A stretch of 64,000 bases of DNA from Bacillota bacterium. Its GTDB lineage: Bacteria; Bacillota; Clostridia; Christensenellales; SZUA-584. Of this stretch, positions 34,089-42,246 are shown one piece after another. The position numbers were made by a program, and so were the translations under genes. Every line of letters begins with the position of its first letter. Positions within the stretch are counted from its first letter, which is position 1. Under the pieces are notes generated by a model. It saw only the letters and a program-made list of their open reading frames with translations. It had not been told where the DNA came from and made no database searches. The stretch covers positions 1 through 64,000 of the forward strand of contig JAEYLC010000026.1 in assembly GCA_023461435.1 (NCBI GenBank), written 5' to 3'.

Positions 34089-35360
34089 TCATGATTTCTT
34101 TACGGATAAATTGAGATCCGCATCGATCACCAGTGTGTATCTTTGAGGTGCGTCTCCGCTGCGGTCAACCAAATGGACCTCGAGCGCATTCGCCGTGGCT
34201 TCAAGCCAATCCACATCGTCATTCTGATACTCAGGGGGGAAATCAACGTAGGCCACTTCGCCGCCGGTCTGCGCGATGTACCCCACCCGAGCTGAATTCA
34301 GATTCATCTCGACGAAAAATACCCGGTCATTAAACAGCTCGATTTCGGTGTACCAGCAATCATCGGGTGCCGAGCAGAGAACGTCTCTGTTCTGTCCTTG
34401 CTTATTCAGCGTGATTATGGAATTCTGATGGACAGAGATATCCTGGCTGAGCGCAGCCTCATCGAATATAAGCTTATCATCCGTTTTTATCAAATAATTG
34501 ATCGTTGCCCCATTGTCATAAAAATCCGCCGCGTCATAAACCACGCTCTTTTCGCCCGTGTCCTTGCTGAGCAGGACGATCTTCGACCCGCTTACAAGGT
34601 ATTGATCCTCACTGAGAGGCATATCCTCAAGCTTCATATTCTTGTCGATGCGCACCTCACGCGTCACGCCTTCAAGCTCGCCCTCGAAAGTGCTGAGCCG
34701 GACATACAGATAGTCGCTATCCTTTGTGAACAAAGCCGACAGAAAATACGGCGGCGCGTCAAACCGGGCCGCGTATGCCTCCCAGTCGACCACGTTAAAT
34801 TCCTTGCCATCCTTGCTCACATCGCCGGGTGTGCAGGAATCGAATCCGTCGTTGATGAAAAACAGCCTGTCGCCGAATGAGGTCAGATCGCTGTACCCAT
34901 TGGGGCCGTCTTGACTCACCAGCACCTGACGGTTTTGCCCGCTGTAATCGATACGGACGATCGCGTGATCGGCATTTTCATCGAGCTCTTCGCCGCCCCC
35001 CGCTTTCGACCCATATTCCGTGAAATACAGCGCATCGCCGCCGTCCGCGAGATGCCCGATGCCGAAAGCGTCATCATCCTTGTGATACTCTGCCGCGTCA
35101 TAGATCACCTGTCCGTCGTCGCGGATAATCCGCGTATCCGCCGCCTGATACGAGTGCGCAATCCCTTCTGTCCCGGCCGGTGTCTCCAAGGCTTCGTCGG
35201 GCAGCGTTTCTGTTTCAGTGGAATCAGCCGCCGTCTCACGCTGGTTTGGCTGTGAAGACGTCACGGTTGGCGACACCGTGCAGGCTGCCAGCATTGCGCC
35301 GATCAGCAGTGCGGTCAGTATCATAATGGCTTTTTTAATGTTCCTCAGGCTTTTATTCAT
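34089..35360 (-). CDS. Lipoprotein with beta-propeller-like repeats
   Basis: Exported lipoprotein of 423 residues with lipobox LIGAMLAAC (Cys about 27). A Ser/Thr/Glu-rich linker is followed by repeated strands of the form ALYFTEYG, RIDYSGQNRQVLVS, DRLFFINDG and RVFFVEM. These resemble the DUF5050-type propeller of Firmicute envelope proteins, but I cannot name a ligand. The ATG overlaps the stop of the upstream DUF2500-like gene by 4 bases, so the two are coupled. It stands directly ahead of the two-component regulator. Confidence 0.75.
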   Translation of the reverse strand: MNKSLRNIKKAIMILTALLIGAMLAACTVSPTVTSSQPNQRETAADSTETETLPDEALETPAGTEGIAHSYQAADTRIIRDDGQVIYDAAEYHKDDDAFGIGHLADGGDALYFTEYGSKAGGGEELDENADHAIVRIDYSGQNRQVLVSQDGPNGYSDLTSFGDRLFFINDGFDSCTPGDVSKDGKEFNVVDWEAYAARFDAPPYFLSALFTKDSDYLYVRLSTFEGELEGVTREVRIDKNMKLEDMPLSEDQYLVSGSKIVLLSKDTGEKSVVYDAADFYDNGATINYLIKTDDKLIFDEAALSQDISVHQNSIITLNKQGQNRDVLCSAPDDCWYTEIELFNDRVFFVEMNLNSARVGYIAQTGGEVAYVDFPPEYQNDDVDWLEATANALEVHLVDRSGDAPQRYTLVIDADLNLSVKKS

Positions 35361-36296
35361 AGCATCTCGTTTTCCTTTCCATCCGGCGTAAAGCGGGTGA
35401 ATTTGATTCGCCTTCGAAGCTTCCTGTATTCAAGCCGCCCGCTTTCTCCTTCTCTCAGGTCATGATATCTGGATTCGGGAACATACAGGCTCAGTTTCTC
35501 CTCTTTATCGGTGATAAACACAACTTTAAATATTGTGTATGAGCGGCCATATGAACGCGGGATACCTTTTATCAGCCACCATATTTTCGATCTTAGGCCT
35601 ATGTATTCCGTTTTCTTTTCCATGACCCGCGCCGTGCATTGATGCTTCCTATAAAGCAGGAACACGATAAGCCTGACCGCACATGCGGCGCCGATCGCAA
35701 CAATAATGAGAAACGCGCTTGAACCGGTATCGATGACAAGCGGTTCCTGCTGCGTTTCCGCTTTAAACCAGCCGCCGCCCAAGTCCCCGCTCACTTTGTA
35801 TCCTGCCGCCTCAAGGCCTTGCTGAGGCACATCGGAATAGTATATGGATGTCCCTTTGGCTCCGATCATACGCGTGAACGGATCAGGCGACAGAATCACT
35901 TCAAAGACTTTGTCGCGCCTTATGTAAGCGTATGCGCCGTAATCCTTCGCGTCAGCTTCCAGCTTGAATGCGTAATCGAACAATCCAACCGATTCATCGA
36001 TATCCACAACGTTTAACAGGTCCTCGGCACCCGCGAAATAGCAGTAAAGCTTGCCGACCTTGATTGAAATACCATCGCCATAGCTGCGGTTGTTCTTGTT
36101 GAGCAGCTGTATGGCGTCGATATCCGTTTGCTGCATCCAATCCCGCAACGCCAGCACGTCATCCGCTTTTTTTTTCGATATATGATGCGATGCTTTGCGG
36201 TTGCATCATGCCGCCTGAAAGCAGGCCGGGAAGAAAAGCGATGACGATCACGATCAGTATCAGCAGAGCGGCCAATCTGCGCTTAGTATTGTTCAT
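35357..36296 (-). pseudogene. Membrane protein with DUF2500-like C-terminus, frameshifted at A9
   Basis: The start frame (ATG at 36296) gives a signal-anchor, RRLAALLILIVIVIAFLPGL, and about 40 residues before a stop just after an A9 run (36167-36175 on the plus strand as T9). With one A fewer the chain continues as EKKADDVLALRDWMQQTD and runs to 35357. The soluble domain, a second membrane helix (about 155-175 of the long part) and a C-terminal DUF2500-like domain follow (ARVMEKKTEYIG to RIKFTRF). Whether this is a pseudogene, a sequencing indel or a slippage site cannot be told here. It is coupled to the lipoprotein gene downstream. Confidence 0.75.
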
Positions 36297-36352
36297 GAAA
36301 ACCCCACTTTACATTCGAATCTCTTTTAGCCTAAAAGCTTTGGGCACTCAAT

Positions 36353-36378
36353 AAAAAGGGGCAGGAAAACTCCCGCCC
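36353..36378 (-). terminator. Terminator of the VanW protein gene
   Basis: Minus-strand hairpin with arms GGGCGGG/CCTGCCC (one mismatch), followed by CTTTTTATT. Confidence 0.65.
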
Positions 36379-36427
36379 AATTTGCTGTTGTTCTGTCTGA
36401 CTGACCCTGCGCAAAGCCCAAGGGGCT

Positions 36428-38179
36428 TCAAGCGGCAGGAGCCGTATTATCGGCGGGCGCTGCGGCTGGCACCGAATCGGCGGGCGGCCCGGACGCCGAC
36501 CAGTAGTAATACGTGACGCCGTTCACAGGCTTATAATCGGCGTGCTCAAACAGCTTCTCCGAGAGCTGCGTCCCGTCGGCAGCGAGCACGTATTTATAGA
36601 CGTCAACCTTCGTGCCGGCGCGCGGTGTGGAAAACACATAGACCGGTTTTTCCGGGGAAAGAGCCGTGCCGTCCGGCGCCTCTTTGGTGTTGTGAACAGA
36701 GCGCGAGGCGCCCGAGCCATAGCGGCTGCCCTTGTTGTTCGAGCGGAAATCGTAGATTATATTCTCACCGAATTCGGGATCGACAGGCAGCTGGCCGTAA
36801 ATCTCCACCGTGACCGTTTTCTTATGCGGGTCGACATAGGACACAATATAAACCGGCATCGTATTGTCGTTCTTCAGCTTTAAATCCTGCGCGCCTGTGT
36901 TGAGCGTCGCGTCGAGGCCTTTGGAAATATAGTCCGACGGCACCGAGTGATGCCACATTTCCGCAATGGTCAAGTTCGCGCGTATCGCCGCATTATACGT
37001 GGTGCTGCCAAGCTGGCAGACGCCGCCGCCGACCTGCTGCGTGGTGCCGCCGTTTTCCAGCCCCGCCGCCTTTTTCCAACCGATCGTTTTCGCGGTTTTA
37101 TCGGTGCGCGGCCCGGCCGACTCGTTGGCAGACCATGTGTCTCCCGGATTGATAGCCGACGCGTTGATGAAGCTTGACATGCGCGAGACGTTCCACGCGC
37201 GGCCATGGCCCGCGTGCTCTTTATAGCTCGATGTCCACGATGAGATCAGCTGCGTATCCGCTTTGATGTCATCAAGCTTGATCTGCGCTTCCGTCACCTG
37301 AGTGGGAACCTCAATTTCGCTGAAATCGCCGGTGCTGACCGCGTTTTTCACGGAATCGAAAACGGCGTCGATGTTCACATCGATCCCCGTCACCTCAGGT
37401 CGGTAAAAAAACCTCGCGATATCGGCATCCTTCGGTATAAAATCTTCCGTCACGTAATGGCTGTTGTCCCAATACTGATACCTTAACTGATTGGGCATCG
37501 CCGAGGGGTCAATGCGCACAAGGTTCGGGCGTTCAAGATCGTTGCCCGATGCGTTGGCATCGGCAAGCGCCTTAAAGTCCGGTTCGTATTTAACGGGATT
37601 CCCTTCCGCATCCAGAGAATAGCCGTTCGGCATAAATTCGGCAGTCGCGTCCTGCGGCGCCTGATCGAGCTCGGTTTTCACCTGGGTCAGCGCGGTACGC
37701 AGCATTTCCTCCTGCACGGCCAAGCTGACGGTGAACGCAACGCCTTCGCTTCTTGCTTTGTCATAGGCTTCTTTGCGGTCGGCAAACGAACCCGTACGCC
37801 CGTACTCGACTGCCTGCGCCAGAACATCCTCATAATCCGTACCCACGCCGAGGTCTGTCAGCGCGTATTCATGAACCTCACCGTTCACGTTGAATAAAAA
37901 TGTGGGGGCGCTCAGCAATTCCTTGCTGACGCTCTGCGTCGCGGATTCCGCTTCATCATGCGTCAGCCCCGATATATCCACACCGTTGACGCTGATGCCC
38001 TTCATGACCGTACCGAAGTCAATCACGCGCTCCACGCGCTGATCGCTGGTGTTAAACACGAACAAAGCGGCGACGGCCAGACAAATCAGCATCACGCCTG
38101 CCGACACAATCAAAAATATCTTTCTGCCCTTATTTTTGCGGGGACTTATTTCAATGCTTTCATTTGCTTCGCCAATCAT
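36428..38179 (-). CDS. VanW family membrane-anchored protein
   Basis: A 583-residue protein with a short cytoplasmic head, one membrane helix (about 22-45) and a long extracytoplasmic part. A PG_binding_4-type domain covers roughly 90-220. The VanW domain (about 350-480) has the signature GGTTQQVGGGVCQLGSTTYN. A G5-like beta domain follows, then an Ala/Pro-rich tail. VanW proteins accompany glycopeptide-resistance and cell-wall genes in Firmicutes; their activity is not established. AAGGA five bases ahead of the ATG. Monocistronic by its own terminator. Upstream 38180-38376 shows no gene. Confidence 0.88.
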   Translation of the reverse strand: MIGEANESIEISPRKNKGRKIFLIVSAGVMLICLAVAALFVFNTSDQRVERVIDFGTVMKGISVNGVDISGLTHDEAESATQSVSKELLSAPTFLFNVNGEVHEYALTDLGVGTDYEDVLAQAVEYGRTGSFADRKEAYDKARSEGVAFTVSLAVQEEMLRTALTQVKTELDQAPQDATAEFMPNGYSLDAEGNPVKYEPDFKALADANASGNDLERPNLVRIDPSAMPNQLRYQYWDNSHYVTEDFIPKDADIARFFYRPEVTGIDVNIDAVFDSVKNAVSTGDFSEIEVPTQVTEAQIKLDDIKADTQLISSWTSSYKEHAGHGRAWNVSRMSSFINASAINPGDTWSANESAGPRTDKTAKTIGWKKAAGLENGGTTQQVGGGVCQLGSTTYNAAIRANLTIAEMWHHSVPSDYISKGLDATLNTGAQDLKLKNDNTMPVYIVSYVDPHKKTVTVEIYGQLPVDPEFGENIIYDFRSNNKGSRYGSGASRSVHNTKEAPDGTALSPEKPVYVFSTPRAGTKVDVYKYVLAADGTQLSEKLFEHADYKPVNGVTYYYWSASGPPADSVPAAAPADNTAPAA

Positions 38180-38376
38180 ATCGATCCTTCCTCAAAAAAG
38201 CTCTGTCATGTCTATTTTTAACATTATCATACACATTATACACACGATTTCGTTTCCTGTGTATTAAAAAGGAACAAAAAGCGAATCAGCCGACAACAAA
38301 AGCAGCTTAAAGCAGCGCCTTATTATAAGACGCTGCGAAAAACATAATTGTTCCATCGTTTTTACACCGATACCTC

Positions 38377-38772
38377 TTATTCGCTTTGCTCCTTTTCCAG
38401 ACGCCTGGCCAGTGCCATGAGCTCGGTTCTGTCCTGCTCGGTCAGCTGGCCGTTGTCGGCCATCGCGAGCATGAGCCGCCCGACCGAACCGAAAAAACCG
38501 CGCCGCGAGGTCAACTCGCCGCCCTCTGCCGCCATCGCGTCCGCTTCGGATATAATCGGCGAATACAGCTTATCCTTTAGATTGCGCTCCTCCGCAAGCA
38601 GCAGCCCCTTGTTCGTCATGTTGCGCAAGTATGTGTGATAGGTTTTGTAGCTCCATTCGATGTCGCTGTGCTGGTCGCGCACGAGCTGCACGATCTGTTT
38701 CATCGTCAAAGGCGGCTGACCCCACAGCGCCTTTAATATGACCCATTCCGAGTCCGCAAGCCTCTTTTTCAT
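38377..38772 (-). CDS. BlaI/MecI-family repressor (orphan, BlaI-D)
   Basis: Winged-helix repressor of 131 residues. MKKRLADSEWVILKALWG opens the DNA-binding domain and WSYKTYHTYLRNMTNKGLL carries the recognition helix. The C-terminal half is the dimer domain, with the protease-sensitive region expected between them. Unlike the three other BlaI genes here it has no M56 gene beside it. Its promoter carries the same GCATATACGACAGA operator as the two lipoprotein genes at 39.1 and 45.1 kb, so it probably controls those and itself. GGGAGAG five bases before the ATG at 38772. Confidence 0.9.
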   Translation of the reverse strand: MKKRLADSEWVILKALWGQPPLTMKQIVQLVRDQHSDIEWSYKTYHTYLRNMTNKGLLLAEERNLKDKLYSPIISEADAMAAEGGELTSRRGFFGSVGRLMLAMADNGQLTEQDRTELMALARRLEKEQSE

Positions 38773-38856
38773 TTCCACTCTCCCACCCAATAATTTTTAC
38801 CCCCCAAAACCACCTTTCAGGGGATCCATTTTTGCCGTCTGTGTGATATTATCTTT

Positions 38857-38885
38857 AGCATATACGACAGATTGCATACTGTCAA
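38857..38885 (-). promoter_or_regulatory. Promoter/operator of BlaI-D
   Basis: Minus strand TTGACA (38885-38880), 17 bp and TATGCT (38862-38857). The operator GCATATACGACAGA (plus strand 38858-38871) covers the -10 box; the mirrored half upstream is degenerate here. Confidence 0.78.
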
Positions 38886-38904
38886 GAAATGCGAAAAAAA
38901 ATGT

Positions 38905-39000
38905 TTAAAATTGCTCGTTTTCGGACGTGGGCTGGCAGCCCACCGGCAGACACAACGACAACAAAACAGCAAGTACACTGATCAATAAGCGTTTTTTCAT
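38905..39000 (-). CDS. Miniature lipoprotein (31 residues)
   Basis: A 31-codon frame encodes a complete lipoprotein signal peptide, MKKRLLISVLAVLLSLCLPV, then G-C-Q-P-T-S and a 5-residue end. The CQPT start of the mature part is identical to that of the larger lipoproteins nearby. The 5' leader (GGTGGTGTGGAGAAAGGGAT then ACGATG) is also nearly identical to theirs. It is most simply a truncated paralogue, yet it keeps an intact ribosome site and stop. If processed it would yield a lipopeptide of 10 residues and a free signal peptide. I see no clear promoter of its own. Confidence 0.5.
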   Translation of the reverse strand: MKKRLLISVLAVLLSLCLPVGCQPTSENEQF

Positions 39001-39094
39001 CGTATCCCTTTCTCCACACCACCGATTTGAGGCGTTAACAGTCCGCCTCAATATGCCCCTTGACTCGTCTCATTGAGTATTGAGCGGACACGGC

Positions 39095-40507
39095 TTAATA
39101 CCCCTTTTCCCTGTCGATCATACTGCCGTCAATGGCGTTAAGCGTTAAAAAACTCAGTTGATTATCGAGCCCTTCATAGCCCTTCGGCAAATCCCGATTC
39201 ATATTTCCGATGAAATCCCATACGGGCACGACCAAAAATGTCCCTTTGTCGTCCCGCTTTCCGATGCGCATGAGGCTCAGCTCGATCCGATTGATCGTAA
39301 TCTCCACCTTGGTATCCTCTTGCGCATAAGTCTTATAGAAGAAATTATCCTTGGCGCGTTCCAGCACCTCATTAAACGGCATCAGCTCCACATTGCCCGA
39401 CCGCTTGGCTGTGACCTCCGCCACGTTTGACCATTGTAAGCCGAGTATACCTTCGTCACCGACGGCCACGAACAGAATTTCAGGCTCGAAAGCGGGAACA
39501 TAATCTGCGTTATCATCCGGCAGTGAGGCGAGATCATCCGGCGCGTGTGAAGCGGTGACGGCGCTCACGGGTATGCCGTCCATCACGCGCTCGAATCCGA
39601 CGCCCCAGCACGGTTCCGTTTCCTTACCCGCGGCTATCTCGCCCTCATAAAAGGAATCGATTACGCCTGTGTACGCGACCGCCATATCCGCGATTCCCAG
39701 ATCGTGTATCAGCTTTTCAGCCTGCGCAATCGCGTCCTCTCCGGAAACCGACACATTTTCCGGCGTCCCTTGATTAACGGCAAAAGTGGAATGCCTGCAT
39801 CTCTTCGCTTCAAACAGCATGAAGCCTGTCGTCTCCCCGAATTCATATCCGTTGCTCACATAAAGGCACGGAAAGTCGCCGCTCTGTGCATAGACCTTCA
39901 GCGCTTCTCTCTGGCCATCCTTTATGAGCGCGAGCGTGGCCGGAAGCCTGTCTTCGCCCCACACATCCGGGGCCGTTTGATATTGGTCTTCGTATTGTTT
40001 TATACTCTGTTCGCAGCGCGCATAAACGTCTTCGCGCGATTCGCCGTCATAAACGATACCGAACTCCTCGTCTCCCATTTGCTTGACTTCCTCAAGCCGC
40101 GCCTTTTCCCTGACGATCTGATCGAGCACCTCTTCCTTTGTCCTGTAGATCTGCGTTCCCTCGGATATGGAAAACAGCTTGCTATCCCCCAGCAGCACGC
40201 TTCCCATGGTATCCACCTGCTCCTGCGTGAAGCCCACAGGCTCCACTTCAAAAACCGGAAATGCCGTCACATCCGGTATGATCACATCGGCGCCTATGCT
40301 GACGGTCACATTATTTTGGGTCACGGTATCGTTAACCTCTGCGGGCGCTTCATATCTTATCTCTGGCTTCGCCGTCTGAGAAATCTTCGCTTCGAGCTTG
40401 CCGTCCGCCTTATTCACCACAACGGACGCTTCGGGCGTCGGCTGACAGCCCGCCAGCAAACACAACAAAACAGCAGCAAGAGCGCTGACCAATAAGCGTT
40501 TATGCAT
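39095..40507 (-). CDS. Lipoprotein paralogous to the M56 sensor domains (Lip-1)
   Basis: A 470-residue lipoprotein with signal peptide and lipobox LLAGC (Cys about 21), mature start CQPTPE. The domain continues with VVNKADGKLEAKIS, RYEAPAEVNDTV, a segment VIIPDVTAFPVFEVEPVGFT, a long helical middle and a C-terminal beta part ending LTLNAIDGSMIDREKGY. The same order of motifs forms the C-terminal half of the three BlaR1-like proteins in this array. The ATG at 40507 has AAAGGA five bases ahead. It is transcribed from its own operator-bearing promoter at 40.6 kb. Confidence 0.83.
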   Translation of the reverse strand: MHKRLLVSALAAVLLCLLAGCQPTPEASVVVNKADGKLEAKISQTAKPEIRYEAPAEVNDTVTQNNVTVSIGADVIIPDVTAFPVFEVEPVGFTQEQVDTMGSVLLGDSKLFSISEGTQIYRTKEEVLDQIVREKARLEEVKQMGDEEFGIVYDGESREDVYARCEQSIKQYEDQYQTAPDVWGEDRLPATLALIKDGQREALKVYAQSGDFPCLYVSNGYEFGETTGFMLFEAKRCRHSTFAVNQGTPENVSVSGEDAIAQAEKLIHDLGIADMAVAYTGVIDSFYEGEIAAGKETEPCWGVGFERVMDGIPVSAVTASHAPDDLASLPDDNADYVPAFEPEILFVAVGDEGILGLQWSNVAEVTAKRSGNVELMPFNEVLERAKDNFFYKTYAQEDTKVEITINRIELSLMRIGKRDDKGTFLVVPVWDFIGNMNRDLPKGYEGLDNQLSFLTLNAIDGSMIDREKGY

Positions 40508-40590
40508 CGTATTCCTTTCTCCACACCACCCGAATTGAGACGAATGTCTCAAGAGCAATCGCTGCCGCCGATATGTCACGAAACAAAAAA

Positions 40591-40644
40591 TCTGCCGTAA
40601 TATGCCATTTTCTTTAGCATATACGACAGATTCGGTTGTGTCAA
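40591..40644 (-). promoter_or_regulatory. Promoter/operator of lipoprotein Lip-1
   Basis: Minus strand TTGACA (40644-40639), 17 bp and TATGCT (40621-40616). A long dyad, TCTGCCGTAATATGC (40591-40605) and GCATATACGACAGA (40617-40630), covers the -10 region. Downstream a perfect hairpin TTGAGAC-ATTC-GTCTCAA precedes the conserved leader of this lipoprotein family. Confidence 0.8.
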
Positions 40645-40663
40645 GAGCTATCGGTTTGATAAA

Positions 40664-42127
40664 TCAGTCCATCGGTTCCTTGATATAACCGCCGTCGATG
40701 GCGTTGAATATATACGAGGTTCGTTCCTGTCCGTGCCTTTTTCCCTCACCGGTGATGCGGGAATTGGTGGTACTGAATATCCAGACGGGCACCAGCATCG
40801 ACTGATGGGGATTGTCCTTCACATCGACATACCCCACGCGCAGCTCTATGGCATCCACATCGATCACCATACCATTCGCGGGGCCGCCTTGGCTCACAGA
40901 ATAGGCGCATTCATAAAACACGCGATCCTTAAAGCGCTGCACCACATCTTCAAACGCGAGCAACGAAGTATTCTCGGTCACTGTCTCGATGATATGCGCT
41001 GCGCCCTGCCACCGGAAAACCCCGATACCTTCCCCGGTAATCAGTATCCTTATATCCTCCTGCACATAATACGGCGGGCTGTAAGCGGGCGGCTCCTCGC
41101 CCTGAAAATAGCCGTATGAGCGCATTCCGTACCCCGGAATGCCGCCAAGCTGGCGAATAAACTCAAAGATATAACCGCCCTGGGGCTTTCCCTTTACTTT
41201 GTCGTTGAACGGATCGAGCAGCGCGGGTTCGGCATGCAGCAGAACCATACCCTCGATTTTGAGATCACCGAGCACTTTTTGAGCCTGCGCCTGCGCGTCC
41301 TCCAGCGTAACCGCAAACTCCGCCGACTCCAGCCTTTGCTCCATGTCCTCCGCTTCCTCGAGCGAATTGCCGTACGGCAGGTCAAGCTCGGAATAATCCT
41401 CCTCCCATACCCGGCTTTCCTCCACTCTGGCCCTTAAATCCGATTCGCTCATATAATCTCCGGTTTTATAATAGCCGAAATCCGTAAATTCGTTTTCTCC
41501 CTCGGCATAATTAAACAGAAAGATATGCCCCGCGTCATCGCCGCTTTCCCCCTCAACATTGACATCGAGATAACTCTTTGTGGTGCCGGGATCGGGCAAT
41601 CCGCCGTCTGTGGTGCCATAGGTCAGCGTCGCGTCGGTCTCATTCGACGAAGCGTTATCCGGCGCGGCATCACGCATGCTCTCAAGCTCTTCCACCCATG
41701 CTTTTGTTTCTTCGGTGATCACGTACTCGCCGTCCACCTCCTGCCCGCGCTTCGCGAGTATGATCTCTTCGTCGTAATCCGCCTTGGTTTTCACATGCGG
41801 CGTCACGAGCTTCCCGTCGCCGATCAGATAATAGACGATCTCGTTCACCCGCTCCTGCGAAAACGCCACCGGCTCCGCCTTGACGACGGGAAACGCGTTC
41901 ACATCGGGCATGGTCACATCCGTGTCAATCCGGATGGTCAGAGGGTCTCTCTCGTCCGTTTCCGTCCAGTGCGCGGGCGCTTCAAACGGCTCAGCCGGGG
42001 CGGCTGTCTGCGTGACCTTTTGCTCATAGTCGCCGTGCTGCACAACAGCCGGCTTTTCCGGCGTGGGCTGACAACCCGCCAGTACACACAAAACAGCAAG
42101 GGCGCCGATTATGTAACGCTTTTTCAT
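40664..42127 (-). CDS. Lipoprotein paralogous to the M56 sensor domains (Lip-2)
   Basis: A 487-residue lipoprotein with lipobox VLAGC (Cys about 19) and mature start CQPTPEKPAVV. Motifs in the family order are FEAPAHWTETDE, VTMPDVNAFPVVKAEPVAFS, an acidic helical middle with many Glu, a PPAYSPPYY segment shared with BlaR-A, and the ending YIFNAIDGGYIKEPMD. It follows BlaR-A by 119 bases on the same strand and has no obvious promoter of its own, so it is probably the third gene of the BlaI-A/BlaR-A operon. It is most like BlaR-A's own sensor half (ADYDEEI/AEYDDEI, MRDAAP). Confidence 0.82.
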   Translation of the reverse strand: MKKRYIIGALAVLCVLAGCQPTPEKPAVVQHGDYEQKVTQTAAPAEPFEAPAHWTETDERDPLTIRIDTDVTMPDVNAFPVVKAEPVAFSQERVNEIVYYLIGDGKLVTPHVKTKADYDEEIILAKRGQEVDGEYVITEETKAWVEELESMRDAAPDNASSNETDATLTYGTTDGGLPDPGTTKSYLDVNVEGESGDDAGHIFLFNYAEGENEFTDFGYYKTGDYMSESDLRARVEESRVWEEDYSELDLPYGNSLEEAEDMEQRLESAEFAVTLEDAQAQAQKVLGDLKIEGMVLLHAEPALLDPFNDKVKGKPQGGYIFEFIRQLGGIPGYGMRSYGYFQGEEPPAYSPPYYVQEDIRILITGEGIGVFRWQGAAHIIETVTENTSLLAFEDVVQRFKDRVFYECAYSVSQGGPANGMVIDVDAIELRVGYVDVKDNPHQSMLVPVWIFSTTNSRITGEGKRHGQERTSYIFNAIDGGYIKEPMD

Positions 42128-42246
42128 CGCAATCCTTTCCCCACACCACCAGATTTTAAGGCTGATGAACCCGAAGCTGCCGACGTACCGCAAACGACAG
42201 CATCAACCTGTCAGCCAGAAATACCATCCGCTCCTTACTTTTACAC

